In this document: piece after piece, positions 34,001-45,100 of the stretch
Layout: each line of letters opens with the position of its first letter
How positions within the stretch are numbered: position 1 is the first letter of the stretch
From: Apostichopus japonicus
Lineage: Eukaryota > Echinodermata > Holothuroidea > Aspidochirotida > Stichopodidae
Direction of reading: 5' to 3'
DNA length: 64,000 nucleotides
Assembly: GCF_037975245.1 (NCBI RefSeq)
Contig: NC_092576.1
Coordinates: forward strand, 31,784,611-31,848,610
The notes under the pieces: generated by a model
What the model saw: the letters and a program-made list of their open reading frames with translations, nothing else
Told to the model about the DNA's origin: nothing
The model's database searches: none
Program-made: the position numbers and the translations under genes

Positions 34001-34686
34001 AGTATTGACATCAGACTCCTTACAAATAAGTGCAAACTGTATTGAATACTGTAGCTCCCAATTAATGCATGAAAGCTCACTTGGTGCAACCATGCATCAT
34101 GATGTTATAATTAGGCAATATGCAAGGGTGTGTGATATCCTTAATATTGGAGTGTGAAGATTTTTCTGAATAAATTCGCTGGCAGTAATGAGTAAATGTT
34201 TGTTCACATTTTCCAGTATCATCAACTATTACAATGGCAAATCAGTAAGAAGCATTATATTGTTGCGAATTTGTAGTGTTTTCAACATGCTAATTTATCC
34301 CATTTGTACCATACTGTGATATAGAATACAACATGGTAATCTTGAAGCTATATATATGTCTCATTATTTGTTGCACATTTTGCTCAGCTATTATTTACTA
34401 CACTACTGTACAGTAGCTCACTTGAAAATATACCTCTTGGTTATATATCACTAACAAATGTACAACACAGGCTATTTAAATGGAAGAGATGGTGTGTATA
34501 TAATCCAGAATCCAGGCATTGAATTTGAGATTAAGATGTTATCTAGAACAGACCATTCTTTATCACAATTTAGATTCAAATAGGGAATACAATGTCAGTT
34601 TACTTTTTTCTCTCAAAATGACTTGTCTGAGATCACACTTGGACAAAGAAGAATACAACCCTGGAAACTGGTTAAGTGTAAAGGTC
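31081..34686. other. AT-rich 3' flank of the recombinase-like gene, with large internal duplication
   Basis: No gene. About 31520-32190 and 32990-33590 are diverged direct copies, offset by about 1.4 kb; matching blocks include CAGTACTTTTCTGGTGTACTG and TGCATA(T)AAGTTCATATAAATTG. GGGGGACCCCAAAATAAAC near 32570 with GGATCCACCCCC resembles a hAT-type end. No clear polyadenylation signal for the gene upstream was identified. Confidence 0.45.
31725..31918 (+). repeat. 96-bp two-copy tandem duplication
   Basis: The unit starting AAATGTAATATAAATTG at 31725 restarts at 31821 with only a few differences. Confidence 0.9.
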
Positions 34687-36924
34687 CTAATGCTCCTTTT
34701 GTAACTGTGCTTTAGATTTTTTCTGTATAATGTTCCAAACTTTGGATTTGATTTGTGTAATTGACCTATTTTGCAAACAGGCATTGTTTTCTCTTGCATC
34801 ATGACATGCTTTGTATGCAGGAGGATGCATGGATTTGATGGCTTTCTTAAGCTGTGGGTCATTCATGACAGCCGTTTCTTCATGTTTACTCCATTTTGTT
34901 CTTGAGGATATTACTCTCTTTTTGTATTTTGTATTGACAGTTGTATGAGCCTGGCTATCAGGTATTTCTTGAGTTTCAACTTCATCTATCTCACTTTCAT
35001 TCTCATCAGACATTTCTCTATCTGACAAGAGTTCTTTATTATCTATTTCAAAATCTGCCAAAGCTTTTCCTTGATACTTATGAATATGGCCCTTTTCAGC
35101 AGTAAGTAACAGTTTGCTGACTTTCGCAAGAAATATCACATCTTGTGGAAGGCGGTAGTATTCTTTGTGAACACTGATATTATGCCCCAAGTGATTAGCC
35201 AGTTGTTCTAATTCTGATTCTGAAAGATTCAAAATTTGTGACAATGTAGCAAGATGCTTCCTCATATTTGTGGCTGTAAGGCGTTCAGGATTTTGAGCCC
35301 CACACTGTTGTGCATATTTATGCAGGCAATCATATCCACGAAGAGGCTGTAGAGACTCCCCTGATGGGCATGCAAAGATGTAAGGGTTTTGGGGATCAAC
35401 ACCAGCAAGTTCCCTAGTGTTGTTCAGTATTTCTATTGAATCTTTCATGTTGGGGGTTAGCATTACTGGAACACCGCGGTCTCGCTTACCCCTTGTCATT
35501 ATTAGGCTTAGCCTTTTTGAGGCAATTTTTTGTGCTACTGGAAGTGAATCATATATCTCATCTTGAAAGTCTTTTTTTTGCCCTGTTTGTTGTTTGTAAT
35601 CTTCCAGTTTAAGATTCTGGGTTTCCCCAGGTCGACGTCTGTTAAACATTATCAGTTGTGTAAGAGTTAGTGAGGCCAACTCCCTCCATAGCGATGTTGT
35701 TACCTCTGTTTTCAAACTTTCTTTTGTCTCTTTTATGTTACATGATAATAGTTGATACAATTTCACAGTATCAGCTGTTAGTGGTATTTTAGGGGGCTTT
35801 TGCCACTTTTGTTTGCTTTGCTGTTTGTAGATTTTAGTGGCAATTTTCTTGTTCCACTGCAATTTCTTAAGCTTTAAGAATTGCTCGGCCATGTTCTCTT
35901 GTGAAGCATCTGCAGCTTTTATTGCTTCTGCAATACTTATATCTGCCAGCACATTTAAGCTTTGACCTAGCTTTTTAGCCAATGATGGTGTGGCAAACAT
36001 TTGCGATGCATCGTCAAACCCACAGCAGCCCTTCACACCTGAAATTACATTATCAAAATGGCATGGATTTACTAAATCTTTAGCTGATTTTATGGCACAA
36101 TTTAGCTTTTGGGTCTCGAGAAGAAGACGTGCAACAGATCTCATCCTATCTGATACAATGTAGTGTGCATTTGGGCTGTCATTGATGTAGTGTTCCCCCA
36201 ATTTGCATAACCAAGGATCTGCACGTATTGTTAATACAATATTGTCAGCCTTCATACCTGCAAGTATGTTCTGCAGTTTTGAACTGCAGTCTGCCTTTGT
36301 GGGAAGCAGTACTCTGGCAGCTCTCCGAAGGCCCAAGGTTTGTTTACTTTCATTTTTAGATTCTGAGGTGCAATTTTTCTGGTGTCTCCAGAGAGATCTT
36401 TTTGCAAAATATCCGTGACAATCTGGACAAGGAATGAAATCCTCTGCATCCAGTAGCCCCATTTGTGGTCTTTTATACACCAAAAGTTGACCTTTTCCTT
36501 CTTTGAAGACTTTTATATTGTGGGCATGGTCCCCCTTTTTTCTTAATTCTTCAAAAATGGCATTTCGTTCCTTTGACTTTTTAGGTTCATTTAAGGCCTT
36601 AATCACCAATGATTCATCAAAATGATGAGTTTTGAAATGTCGTGCTATTTGTAGAACAGTTTTCTCACAGTAGATGCAGTAGTGTTGTCTGTTCCAAGCT
36701 CTTTTTGATTTTTCCTCTGGGGCAGTGTACTCTGTTGATAATACACATACCTTATTACTAGTACTGGGTTGATTCTCATCAGCAGCATAGCCTTCATCTG
36801 ATGTGTTAGCATCTTCTTCTGAAGAGGTGTCGCTTTCTTCATCAAATGGTACAAAATCACTTTCGACAGCATCATCTTTAGAGTAGCTTCTTAATTGTCT
36901 AAGTTTCCTTAGCCTTTTTGGAAT
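34687..36924 (-). CDS. Crypton-like tyrosine recombinase protein, terminal exon (745 codons)
   Basis: The exon opens after a TTTTTACATTAG acceptor with IPKRLRKL and runs to TAG at 34687-34689. In exon numbering: an acidic Ser/Glu stretch at 15-55; a C2H2-like finger at 83-101 (CIYC...HFKTHH); a C2HC finger at 166-185 (CPDC...HQKNC); and a recombinase core at about 410-595. The core has the box I Arg in NRRRPGE (about 430), Lys in RGKRDRGVPV (about 480), TNMRKH (about 552-557; box II Arg kept, but the HxxR His is Thr), LGH (about 581) and the nucleophile Tyr nine residues later in EYYRLP (about 590). A basic SANT/Myb-like segment (TKWSKHEETAVMNDP) closes it. The family is Crypton-like; the intact frame suggests a domesticated or recently active gene. 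Nuclear DNA binding is inferred. Any start codon is in upstream exons. Confidence 0.85.
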   Translation of the reverse strand: MPKRLRKLRQLRSYSKDDAVESDFVPFDEESDTSSEEDANTSDEGYAADENQPSTSNKVCVLSTEYTAPEEKSKRAWNRQHYCIYCEKTVLQIARHFKTHHFDESLVIKALNEPKKSKERNAIFEELRKKGDHAHNIKVFKEGKGQLLVYKRPQMGLLDAEDFIPCPDCHGYFAKRSLWRHQKNCTSESKNESKQTLGLRRAARVLLPTKADCSSKLQNILAGMKADNIVLTIRADPWLCKLGEHYINDSPNAHYIVSDRMRSVARLLLETQKLNCAIKSAKDLVNPCHFDNVISGVKGCCGFDDASQMFATPSLAKKLGQSLNVLADISIAEAIKAADASQENMAEQFLKLKKLQWNKKIATKIYKQQSKQKWQKPPKIPLTADTVKLYQLLSCNIKETKESLKTEVTTSLWRELASLTLTQLIMFNRRRPGETQNLKLEDYKQQTGQKKDFQDEIYDSLPVAQKIASKRLSLIMTRGKRDRGVPVMLTPNMKDSIEILNNTRELAGVDPQNPYIFACPSGESLQPLRGYDCLHKYAQQCGAQNPERLTATNMRKHLATLSQILNLSESELEQLANHLGHNISVHKEYYRLPQDVIFLAKVSKLLLTAEKGHIHKYQGKALADFEIDNKELLSDREMSDENESEIDEVETQEIPDSQAHTTVNTKYKKRVISSRTKWSKHEETAVMNDPQLKKAIKSMHPPAYKACHDARENNACLQNRSITQIKSKVWNIIQKKSKAQLQKEH

Positions 36925-37019
36925 CTAATGTAAAAAGACATGAAAATTTAATACAAATACAGAATTTCCTTGAACTACATGTACTGTATAATGCATCTCA
37001 AATGGCAAGCTATGCATAA

Positions 37020-37115
37020 CTTTCCAAGGGCAGGACCAGCGGGTCCCCCCACCCCCTTGCGAAAATTAAGAGGGCCCCTCGTTTCAGAAATCCTGGATCC
37101 GCCACTGCTTTCCAT
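37020..37115. mobile_element. Very short hAT-type MITE remnant (about 80 bp)
   Basis: The right end in reverse reads CAGTGGCGGATCCAGG, a typical hAT-type end; the left end GGGCAGGACCAGCGGG is a truncated partner. Flanking CTTTCCAA (37020-37027) and CTTTCCAT (37108-37115) match at 7 of 8 bases, consistent with a target duplication. The minus-strand frame reads VADPGFLKRG, a chance peptide of such ends. Confidence 0.6.
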
Positions 37116-37952
37116 AGAGTTTCTAGGGAATCGGTATATAATATCTTACTTTTTGGCATGACAGTCTTAGAATACCAACTGTAGTGCAATAATCTAGTTA
37201 TTTTGTTAGCTTTGAAAAAAATGTCCATCAGTAACTTTATGCATGTTTTTTTAAAAGTGGCAAATGCCATATTCAATCTAATAGAAGTGCCACTGGGCTA
37301 AGACAAACACAAAACCATGTGCATGTATTAGGACTATGTTAATATTGATTTGCAAATCAGGTACAGTACATGTAAAGTGACTATAGTTAGGGGCCAAGAA
37401 CATCCCTGATTGCGACAAACTGCCATGTCATATGTCGTTACACAAGAACATGAATTCCTGTTATTGTTTAACAACTGTGACTGAACGTAAACACTCCGTG
37501 TGTTGTTGTTTTTGCTTTGTAGTAAAAACAGGTGTCAAGGTACCAATCGTTGGGACATGTTTGCTCTGATGGGGCCACTGTTTCAAAGATTTTCTAATCA
37601 AATTTAATTCTGAAAACACAAACTTTTTGTGTGAATTAATTGCAGCCCGCAAAAAACTTATTTGATTGAACTACAATCTAACGCTATGGAGAAATGCTAT
37701 TAATTTGTCAATTTGTTAATTCATGTGTAGATTTTTGTGGAGTGAAATCCTATTGTGGGTGTCGCAAATGCTGATTGGTCAATTTGCACCTCACTAAATT
37801 AAGTTGCGCACTCACATAAATATTGTATACAGACTGTCATATAGTAGGAGACTGTATGCTAAATCTATGCAATTAGAGTAAATATGATATTTGGTTAATC
37901 TTGTGTATGTTTTGTGCTAAAATGGAATAAATGCTGGTTACTAACCACTACA

Positions 37953-38510
37953 CAGTGGCGTAACGTTGGTTTGGGGTGCCCAGTGCAAAAGCGACGGATT
38001 GGGACGCCTCTGACCTATGGTGTGCATGGTGCAGCACAGTAAATTAATTTTGGTTTTGAAAGCCATATAGCCACTTAAAAATGATTGTAACTTACAAATG
38101 ATTGTAACTTACAAATGATTGTGAACTTTAGATCAATTTTAATTCATGTTTTAATGAACTAATCATGTTAAGTTGTAAAAATAGTTAGCCTTAAAAGTAA
38201 TGTATTCATCTTTTCCAATTTCTGTACTTTCAAAGATTCGTCACTCGCTGCTAGTCTACTGATAGGCCCTGATTGTGGCCTGACCATATCATAATGCTTA
38301 TAAATTCTGGATTTTTTTCAAGGTTTTGATATTTATAGGGTGAAAAGCGTAAAGTGGGTAAAGGTTTCTACTTCTCTTCCTAAGCCATTATAGCCATGCA
38401 AACAAAGTATTATCGTGTTGAAAGGGTATCCAGGCCTGGGTGCCCCTTAGCCCAGGTGCCTGGAGGTTTGCCTCCCCCCCCCCCCCGAGAGCATGAGAGT
38501 TACGCCACTG
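37953..38510. mobile_element. hAT-type MITE, 558 bp
   Basis: The left end CAGTGGCGTAAC is matched by GTTACGCCACTG at the right end. Next to both ends are GGGGTGCCCAG-like blocks and a run of 14 C near 38476. Flanking octamers CCACTACA and ACACTAGT agree at 5 of 8 positions, so the target duplication is degraded. No transposase. Confidence 0.75.
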
Positions 38511-39195
38511 ACACTAGTGTGCTTTGTTCCTATACAAACAGAAGTTGGGTTTAATTGACAGACCATGACATGAAAATCTCATCAACTATTTTTTTAAATC
38601 CTATATGTAACACTACTTCCACACACGATTTTTGATGCATACTTTTGAGCGACACACATGCATGCATTGTACTAACATACAGTTGTAGGTCAGTGGTACC
38701 CATACTCACTGTCAGTTGTGGTGCAACTGCAGACTTCCATCATTTCATACAGATAATTTAGATTGGAGGATATATGTACCGCTTCCTTATGTTGTTTCTA
38801 TGAAGAATATAAGGACTATTATTTTGATCTAATTTTAGTGGAACTACAGTAATACAACACTAATGCCTAATACTTAAAGGTAGTTAAGGGTATGTTTGTT
38901 TGCTTCATGATTCTACTTTAATAGGTCTCCATTTATTGGTGAGAAAGAAATTCTTCATATTGATGAAATGTTGCCTCTCTATATATATGTTCTGGTATAT
39001 ACTATGAGATTCACTCAGATTGCCTTAACTCTTCTCATGCATGAAATTTAATGCCATCATGGTTCTTATTAAGTTCAAGTGATATTTCCATTCCATTCAT
39101 TTATCTGCATTGTAACTGGAATATTAGGAGACTCAATTGTTTTTTGAAAAAGTGTGATTTGAAATAATTAACTGCAAGGGTAGTACTGTACATAC

Positions 39196-42100
39196 CTTGG
39201 AATCATTTTCTTCATAGATAGCTTTGTCATTATCATCATCAGATGTCTGCAAGAAGTAGAATAAAGTGAATCAATAAACCATATAAATTCATTGTTGATA
39301 TACAATATAGAAATTTACTTCGCTCCTCGCTTACCTGTCTCCTCACAACCTTAGCACCTCATTCTACCGTGCCTATAAAGTCCTGGTAAAATAATAACAC
39401 TGTGCGCCCTCTATGACCGAACCCCTCCCCCCCCTCGGTCACTCCTCACTACTCATTCTACCATTAAAAGTGTCTTCACGTGAATTTCTTGTGGATATAT
39501 TTCCCTTGGATTTCGTCTTGGTTTTCTTTAGCGATCTTTGGAAGTTTCTTTCCTCGGATTCTTAGGAGTATTGCAGTCCTTTCCAGCCCGATAAGTATCC
39601 TTTTTTGTTGAAAGGGAGGGTTTTGGGGACTGTTTTTATTCCTACTGCGTTTCCGCCCTTAGGTTTTTTGCGGGGGTAGCAGTTCCGCGAACTGCCTAGG
39701 TTTCCCGCCAATTTCCCTTCCCCACGCTATAGGCGTGTCGTTGTATTTTCATGTTCATAGCATGTCTACATTGTATTTCTATTCACGATTTCTTCTTCTA
39801 TATTTCGCTCTCTCATGTTCTTTTTCAGCTTGTGTTGATTTTGTTAGGCCACTTCATAGCGTTTTTCGTATTTTGCCGTTGCTAGGTTACGCTACGTACC
39901 TCTACTCACCGTTATGTACCTCCCGTTCTCTCCCGTTCTCTTGCTAGTTTGCATTTTTCCGTAAGCTTAAGAGTTAGTCTTTCCTTAATTCGGGCGTTTT
40001 AGTTTGTCTCGTAACCAGCTGAAGTTTTTTTTTTTAACTTTCGATGTTTCGGCCAGGCAGAACCTGGGTCGAACACGATTTGTGTCCTAAGTGTAGAACC
40101 TACACCAGACGGGACCCATGCCTGGTCTGCATAAATTTTCCGCCAGCCCAGTGGCACTAGATAGACCAGTGGCTTACGAGTCTAAGAAGCAAGCTTTAGG
40201 GCAGGCTGGACTTGATTCCTTAGGCCATCGGTGCCCCAGAAAAAGATATAGGAGAGACAAGAGAGAGAGAGAGAGGAGGAGGGAGAAGTGGTGAGAGAGG
40301 TGGAGGAAAGTGGCCAGGAGAGGGCCGAAGGAGAGGTGGAGAGAGAGAGAAAGAGTACCCCTAACGGTCCCGGCGACGTCCGGTTGATTACGGCCAGAGG
40401 GAAGGGCAGGAGCAAGGCTCCTGCCAAGAAAAGACCTCTTGAGAAGAGGCACGGCTCGGCCGGGCTAGAGGCAACGTCTCAGTCCGGGTCGCAGCAAGAG
40501 AGACCCATGGAGCGCGGGCTACAGGCCACGGAGAGCTCGGGTCCGAGAGAGAGAGTACGACCGAGGGGTCGCTGAAACGGAGCCGGTCCCATAGCAGGCT
40601 CCGGGGAGCCCGGGTCCGGCGAGAAAAAAAAAAAAAAAAAAAAATCCCACCGGAAAGGACAGAATGTCCGGGTCGAGGAATACCGGCGTGGTGGTACCCG
40701 GCGTGGTACGCACACAGAGACGGGCTCCGGGAGCCTGGGTCCGGCGAGGCCCCGGGTCCGGCGAGACCCCGGGTCCGGCGAGACTCGAAGGGAAGGCAGA
40801 ACCGAGTTTTCACTCCAGATCCGAGACCGCCCCCGGAGCCGGGAACCAGAGCTATACAATCGACTGCTGGGTCCTCAGAGATTGGCTCCGGAGGGCCCGG
40901 GCCCGACGAGAACGGGGGCGCAGGGGCAGAAGCCCGGTCCGCAGATCTCCAAACGGGATCCAAAACTGGTCCCGAAGTCGGGAGCCTACGAGAGTAACAA
41001 CATTTACAACTGCGACATTTACAATAACATTTACAACTACAACAACATTTACAACGAGATTAACAACTGCTAGGCCCCCAGAATGGGGTAGCAGGTGCAG
41101 AAGCCCGGCCCGCAGACCCCCTAACCGGAGCCGCGGCCGGTCCTGAGGCCGGGAACCGACGAGATTACCAATGCCGGGCCCCCAGAACGGGGTAGCAGGG
41201 GCAAGCGCCCAATCCGAAAAGAGAACCAGCCCCGAGCCAGGTTCCCACGGCAAAGGGAGAAATACTTATCCCCAGACACCGAACACAGACATCGGTGCCG
41301 AGGAGCGATCGCAACCCACGGCCAGCCCGGCCGCGACACCACGATCAATCCCAGACCAAAGAATGGAACCTGATTTGTTCCCCGGCAAGGTTTGCAGAGC
41401 GTCGGGCAACCTGTCCGGCCTAGACGACGAGGTCGACCCCTAGATTTCGGGGTTACAGAGGACGGTTACTCCCGCTTCCCAGAATAGGGGGAGTGTCCCC
41501 CCCCCGGAACTAGCAGCTTGAGCGGCGACGACAGGTTCGAATCATTTGCGGAAAAACACCGCTACCACTACACATCCCAAATGTGTGTTTATTTATCGAG
41601 TACCTGCAGACACTCATGGGTCATATTCTCCTCGCTAATTATACTCCTCTCTAATCATAATTCATCGCCATTTGCCTAGGTTAAAATCTTACTTGTGTTT
41701 AAAAACACTGTCGTTTAAAACACTGGTGAACCCACTTCCAGAACATGTTAAAATGCGTAAGACTGAGGGGTTTTAAATCGGTTCTCATGACTTACAGTAT
41801 TCCGTTTACTTTAAAACCTTGGCAAACTGCTAGGAAGAGAACTTTCTCGAGACTTGGCAAAGTGCCAGGAAACATAACGCTCATAGATCCTTGGCAAACT
41901 GCCAGAAAAAAAGGTACAACGTGGCACATTTGTTAAGAGAGGAGGGGGGGGGCCAAGCAGCCACCTGGCTTGACACGTGTAAGCTCAACTTTTACTGCAA
42001 CGAGCTATCGACTACGTGAGCGATCCTATGGAATAAGCCTTTCTTCCTATTTCTTTGGTGAATTACCAAGACAAACGCGTTAGTAAGTTGAAAAAGGGGT

Positions 42101-45100
42101 AGGATACAACCCCAGCAAGTTACAAGCGCTAACACGCTCCGAACATACAGCATGCGCTTTATGAACAATGTTCGATGTTCCGACATCTTAAGCAGAGTTG
42201 CATTTCGTAGCACCTGATGGCCTAGTCTTGACTAGCCTAGGCGCTAGGTGGTTTCAATAGGAAGCTGGATACCTTTACTGCACTACGAAATGGACACATC
42301 TCGACAGGAAGAGATTTGAGAAGTAACGGGTACGTTATCATAACATTCAATACGTGTTTATTACGTTAAATGTGGTGTTGATAAAACGTTGACATAAGAT
42401 GTCTATGAGATATTACGTTATATTAATGTTATATTAATGTCTTAACGGAAATTGTTTTGAAATAATAGCCCCTAAAGGGTTTCGGTAACATATTTCTTAC
42501 ACCTCTAATAACGCTATCATAGCAAAAGACTAAACATTTAGTAACGCCTTTGTGTTTGCTGAGTAACTCCCTGGACTCCGTTAAACAGCCAGGATTTATG
42601 AGGTGGAATTTCTACAAACCCACCCTACACATCCCCTGTTGGGAGTTTGTTCCTGGTGAGTAGGGCTGTAGCTTAGTTAGCTCAGTGGTTAAACCCGGTG
42701 CCTTCCAATCAAAAGGTCCCCGGTTCAAGTCACCCCAAGATTAATGTATGTTGTCCAGTTACAGAGCTGTTGACAATTCATAGTCATGGACATTAAAATA
42801 TGAATGTACGAGACTGACTTTGGTCAGCTTGCGGCTTTGATAAGCCAATGAGGCTTCTTCACAAGTTCCTACTTGCAGGATGATCTAAATTACATACACA
42901 AATACATACATATACTGTAGTTGTAAAAGCCACATAGCAGCTGTAGCATTGATTAAGACTCTGATGAAGCAAACTATCCATTCAGTACTCAATTTTTGGA
43001 GAGCACTGTGGTCAAGCGGTGTAGGCAGTGTACTGGTGATCTAAGGCTTGCAGGTTTTAGTCCTGGCCAGATCATTCTGTTGTTTCCTTGGGCAAGGCAC
43101 TTTATCTCCATTGCGTCTTTCCATCCAGGAGGGATTTCTCTCTGTTTAACAGGTTATTGTTGACCAGGGTAATATTGCTAGCGCCTCTGGCTTCGTTATC
43201 GATAGATAGGCCGGCGCAGTTCAACCCTCAATATTATTATTAATATTATTTTTCATGGAAAGAACCTCCATTAAACCTCCCTACAGGGTACAGCTTAGGT
43301 CTACATCATCAAGGCATTACTTTTCTTCAGAGGTTTTCTGATTGCAACTGGTTGATAACTAAAGGGGTCATCAGCGGTACTGTGGTAATGCAAGCAGTAC
43401 TGCGAGTGCTGCTGTACTGCAGGCGCTAACAAGGTTATCATACAGGCCACTGTCCTTGACTTCTTTAGCAGCATATACAGAGAAACCACTTTCCTGCACC
43501 ACAGTGGCGTCAGCAGGGCAAAGGATCGGCCCCAACACTCTATTTGCAAAGATAACCAGGTTTCATGTACTTCCGCCTCGCTCTCAGGACTCCAGGGCAG
43601 AGAGATTGTGCCGTCTGGCATGGGAGACCGTCACCACAGCTGCAGAATCTGGCACGGCCCTATGGGTCTCCCATATAGCCAGAAAGGAGAGTGTGAGGGC
43701 CGATGCTCTGCCCAGGGGACAACTCGACCCCGACGAGTAAACCCTTCGCAAGGAACATGCGGTAGGTTTTTCCACATGTTCGGCATACCTCTGATAGACC
43801 TGCTTACGACAAAGGGCAACAATGGGCTGCCCATCTTTTGTAACAGGCGGTCCCACCTGCAGCCTCCCACATAGCGCCAGGTCCCTGCCTTGAGACGGAC
43901 CAGAGGTTTAAATTCTTCCCCCCCCCCCCCTTTGGCATGATCAGCCAGATACTGAGGAAGATTCGCAGCTCCAAGGGTAAACTCATCCTAGTGGCTCCCT
44001 CCGGACCCCGGGTCCCAGGCCGCAGGTCCCACACACAGGCCCCAGACGGGGACGTCTGGTTTTCCAGACGGCTCCACGCTGGGCATTAACCCAGACATTG
44101 ACCAGCTCACCAAAGGCATGGCTCATCGCCGTCCACGAGTCAGACAGTTAGCCCCCTCTGCGGGGCTCTCAGCAGTGCTGCATGCCCTGGCAGGGCCGCT
44201 GTACGAATCGTCGGGGAACGTTTCCCTGGCTGCTCTTACAAAGAAAACACTCTTCGTCATTGCGGTAGCGTCAGCGTGAAGGAGTTACCTCCAAGCCCTA
44301 ACAACCAAACAGAACCACATCAGATTCGAGGGCCATGGGGCGAGGACAGTTCCAGACCCGTCCCTTATTGCCAAGAACCGGGCCTTGACTTTCTTGCCCG
44401 GGGACATTTTCTTTCCGGAAATCAAAACCCTTTCATCAGTGGCTGAGGACAAGCGATGGTGCCCAGTCAGGGCACTGAAGTGGTACTTAAACAGGACAGA
44501 GAAGTTGAGACAAACAACCTCCCTTTTCATCCTGCCACGACCACCTTAAACAGCAGCCGCCAAAGATACCCTATCCCGATGGCTAGTAGAGATGATCCGC
44601 CCGTTCACGATGGGGGGATACCCGGCCAAGAGATCACAACATCAGTGGGGCCTCGGCTTCCACAGCTCTCTCTGCCGGTATCCCGATACAGGACATCCTC
44701 AAGGTGGCAGCGTGGAAAACACCAACTACGTTCGTCGCCTGTTACTTACCTGACACTCTACACGCCGAGGCAGCTTTTGGTAGCGCGGTGGTAGCCGGTT
44801 GGTACTTGGTCCCACCCCTCGGGCCTCCCACCATCGGGCAGTGCCACTCGGTGCTAAGGTTGTGAGGAGACAGGTAAGCGAGGAGCGAAGTAAATATTCC
44901 AAAACTTACTGGTTTGGATATTTACGAGTGACGAGCTTACCTGTCTCCATTCCCGCCTCCCTCCCCCGAGGGGGTGGGACACAGCCGGACGGGGGAGCAG
45001 TCGTTGGACTAGGCTCACGACTCCAAGCACAACACCAGATAGACAGAGCCAACAACTACTAAGAGTCACCGGCCAGGTCTATCGGTGAGGGTAACTTTGC

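Larger units (their letters stand above)
36925..39195. other. Intron of the recombinase-like gene, with MITEs
   Basis: Between the terminal exon and the 39196 exon. It holds the two hAT-type MITEs listed separately and otherwise AT-rich sequence without recognised exons. Confidence 0.5.

Noticed and set aside
40388-40963. 191-codon minus-strand frame, Pro/Ser/Arg-rich
   Set aside because: Low-complexity translation of GC-rich gag debris with repeated CGGGTCCGGCGAG blocks; no domain.
42662-42735. Genuine tRNA gene
   Set aside because: A and B boxes are present, but no proper acceptor stem can be formed and a long SINE tail follows.
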